Origin: Hyphomicrobiales bacterium
Lineage (GTDB): Bacteria; Pseudomonadota; Alphaproteobacteria; Rhizobiales; JALURZ01
Reading direction: 5' to 3'
Assembly (NCBI GenBank): GCA_027058735.1
Contig: JALURZ010000019.1
Location: forward strand, 1-6,471
Length of the DNA: 6,471 nt
The first letter of the stretch is position 1, and every line of letters begins with the position of its first letter. The translations under genes and the position numbers were made by a program. This document shows, piece by piece, positions 6,019 through 6,471 of this stretch. The notes beneath the pieces are model-generated. The model saw only the letters and a list, made by a program, of their open reading frames with translations, was not told where the DNA came from and did not search any database.

Positions 6019-6040
6019 TGCAATTCACACGTGCAATTCA
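6019..6040. repeat. Direct repeat with CACGTG core between chpT and cheA
   Basis: TGCAATTCA occurs twice, at 6019-6027 and 6032-6040, with a 13-base period, and the short spacer completes a CACGTG palindrome (6028-6033). It begins 4 bases after the chpT stop, in the 135-base gap before cheA, so it could be a regulator site for a separate cheA promoter. A TTAA (6049-6052) follows close by, but its upstream TCAA partner is at six rather than seven bases. Function is unknown. Confidence 0.35.
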
Positions 6041-6150
6041 AGCAATCTTAACTCTTTCCGCCCACACTTCCCGCGACATGCAGGAGCGATGCCGCACGGC
6101 AAAGTTCCCGCCCGTCTCCGGGCGCGGGTTGACCAGCGGGGCAGTGGGAA

Positions 6151-6471
6151 ATGGACGATCTTCTGAGTGATTTTCTGACCGAGACGGCGGAAAGCCTGGA
6201 TGTGGTGGATGTCGAGCTGGTGCAGTTCGAAAAGGACCCGAACGACGGCGCCATTCTGGACAATATCTTCCGTCTTGTTCACACCATCAAGGGAACCTGC
6301 GGATTCCTCGGCCTGCCGCGCCTCGAGGCGCTGGCGCATGCGGCTGAAACCCTGATGGGCAGGTTCCGCGACGGCGCAGAGGTCACACCGCAATCGGTCA
6401 CGACCATTCTGGCGTCCATCGACCGGATCAAGGAGATTCTCTCCGAGCTCGAGGCCACCGAGGCCGAACCC
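6151..6471 (+). CDS. cheA: Chemotaxis histidine kinase CheA, N-terminal Hpt (P1) domain (partial, runs off right edge)
   Basis: CheA is the kinase of the chemotaxis receptor array; it phosphorylates itself on the P1 domain and passes phosphate to CheY and CheB. The first 107 residues are present and comprise almost only P1. The phosphorylated residue is His44 in RLVHTIKGTCGFLGLPRLEALAHAAE, a hallmark of Hpt domains of CheA (His and Lys47-Gly48 of the HxxKG motif are seen). The start, MDDLLSDFLTETAESLDVVDVEL by reading, is the usual N-terminus of alphaproteobacterial CheA, which fixes ATG 6151; the ribosome site is weak (GTGGGAA directly before the start, GGGG farther up). The acidic stretch ELEATEAEP at the window end begins the P1-P2 linker. 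Dimerisation, kinase and CheW-like domains, or any fused receiver, lie outside the window. It follows chpT by 135 bases and may be cotranscribed with it. Confidence 0.93.
   Translation, partial: MDDLLSDFLTETAESLDVVDVELVQFEKDPNDGAILDNIFRLVHTIKGTCGFLGLPRLEALAHAAETLMGRFRDGAEVTPQSVTTILASIDRIKEILSELEATEAEP

Noticed and set aside
6107..6127. GC-rich hairpin before cheA as a chpT terminator
   Set aside because: A five-pair stem plus a bulged extension with no following T-run, in GC-rich DNA; it is likely to arise by chance.
1..6471. CRISPR array, tRNA or rRNA gene, insertion sequence, phage or defence genes
   Set aside because: No regularly spaced repeats, no cloverleaf or rRNA-like segment, and no transposase, integrase or nuclease-like protein was seen; almost all sequence is accounted for by core-type genes.

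Overview
The window is GC-rich bacterial DNA carrying what look like conserved core genes of an alphaproteobacterium, most likely of the Rhizobiales (Hyphomicrobiales) or a close relative. This placement rests on a ChpT-type histidine phosphotransferase with its diagnostic CHD-INPVG motif, a CheA P1 domain of the alphaproteobacterial type, an alphaproteobacterial-style FtsK membrane domain, and TTAA-N7-TTAA boxes of the kind bound by CtrA. It is inference from recognised families, not a database match.

Layout from left to right. Bases 1-985 (minus strand) hold the N-terminal part of ftsK, cut by the window edge; the outermost ~150 bases are ambiguous and may not belong to it. Bases 1006-2211 (minus) encode a class I/II PLP-dependent aminotransferase of the DapC-like type, 20 bases upstream of ftsK. 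The 174-base gap before it contains a perfect TTAA-N7-TTAA box placed over a candidate -35 region. Bases 2386-3120 (minus) encode a class I SAM-dependent methyltransferase. It is divergent from gloB (3250-4020, plus), which encodes the glyoxalase II of glutathione-dependent methylglyoxal detoxification. GloB converges on cysQ (4271-5086, minus), the PAP phosphatase of sulfur metabolism; the 250 bases between them are dominated by a 93-base imperfect palindrome. After a 284-base divergent regulatory gap with a near-consensus CtrA-like box and a candidate promoter come chpT (5371-6015, plus) and the start of cheA (6151 to the right edge, plus).

How the genes fit together. ChpT passes phosphate from CckA to CtrA in alphaproteobacteria, and CtrA binds TTAA-N7-TTAA. 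The window therefore holds a component of the CtrA phosphorelay, a CtrA-like box upstream of that component, and a perfect CtrA-like box upstream of an aminotransferase-ftsK unit, where ftsK serves chromosome segregation and division. chpT lies next to cheA, so cell-cycle and chemotaxis phosphotransfer genes are neighbours. gloB, cysQ and the methyltransferase are metabolic or unassigned genes with no evident link to this circuit.

I saw no insertion sequence, phage gene, CRISPR array, tRNA, rRNA or defence system, and no plainly novel multi-gene system. The points worth following are regulatory: the CtrA-like boxes, the long palindrome, the short repeats in front of chpT and cheA, and the odd left edge.
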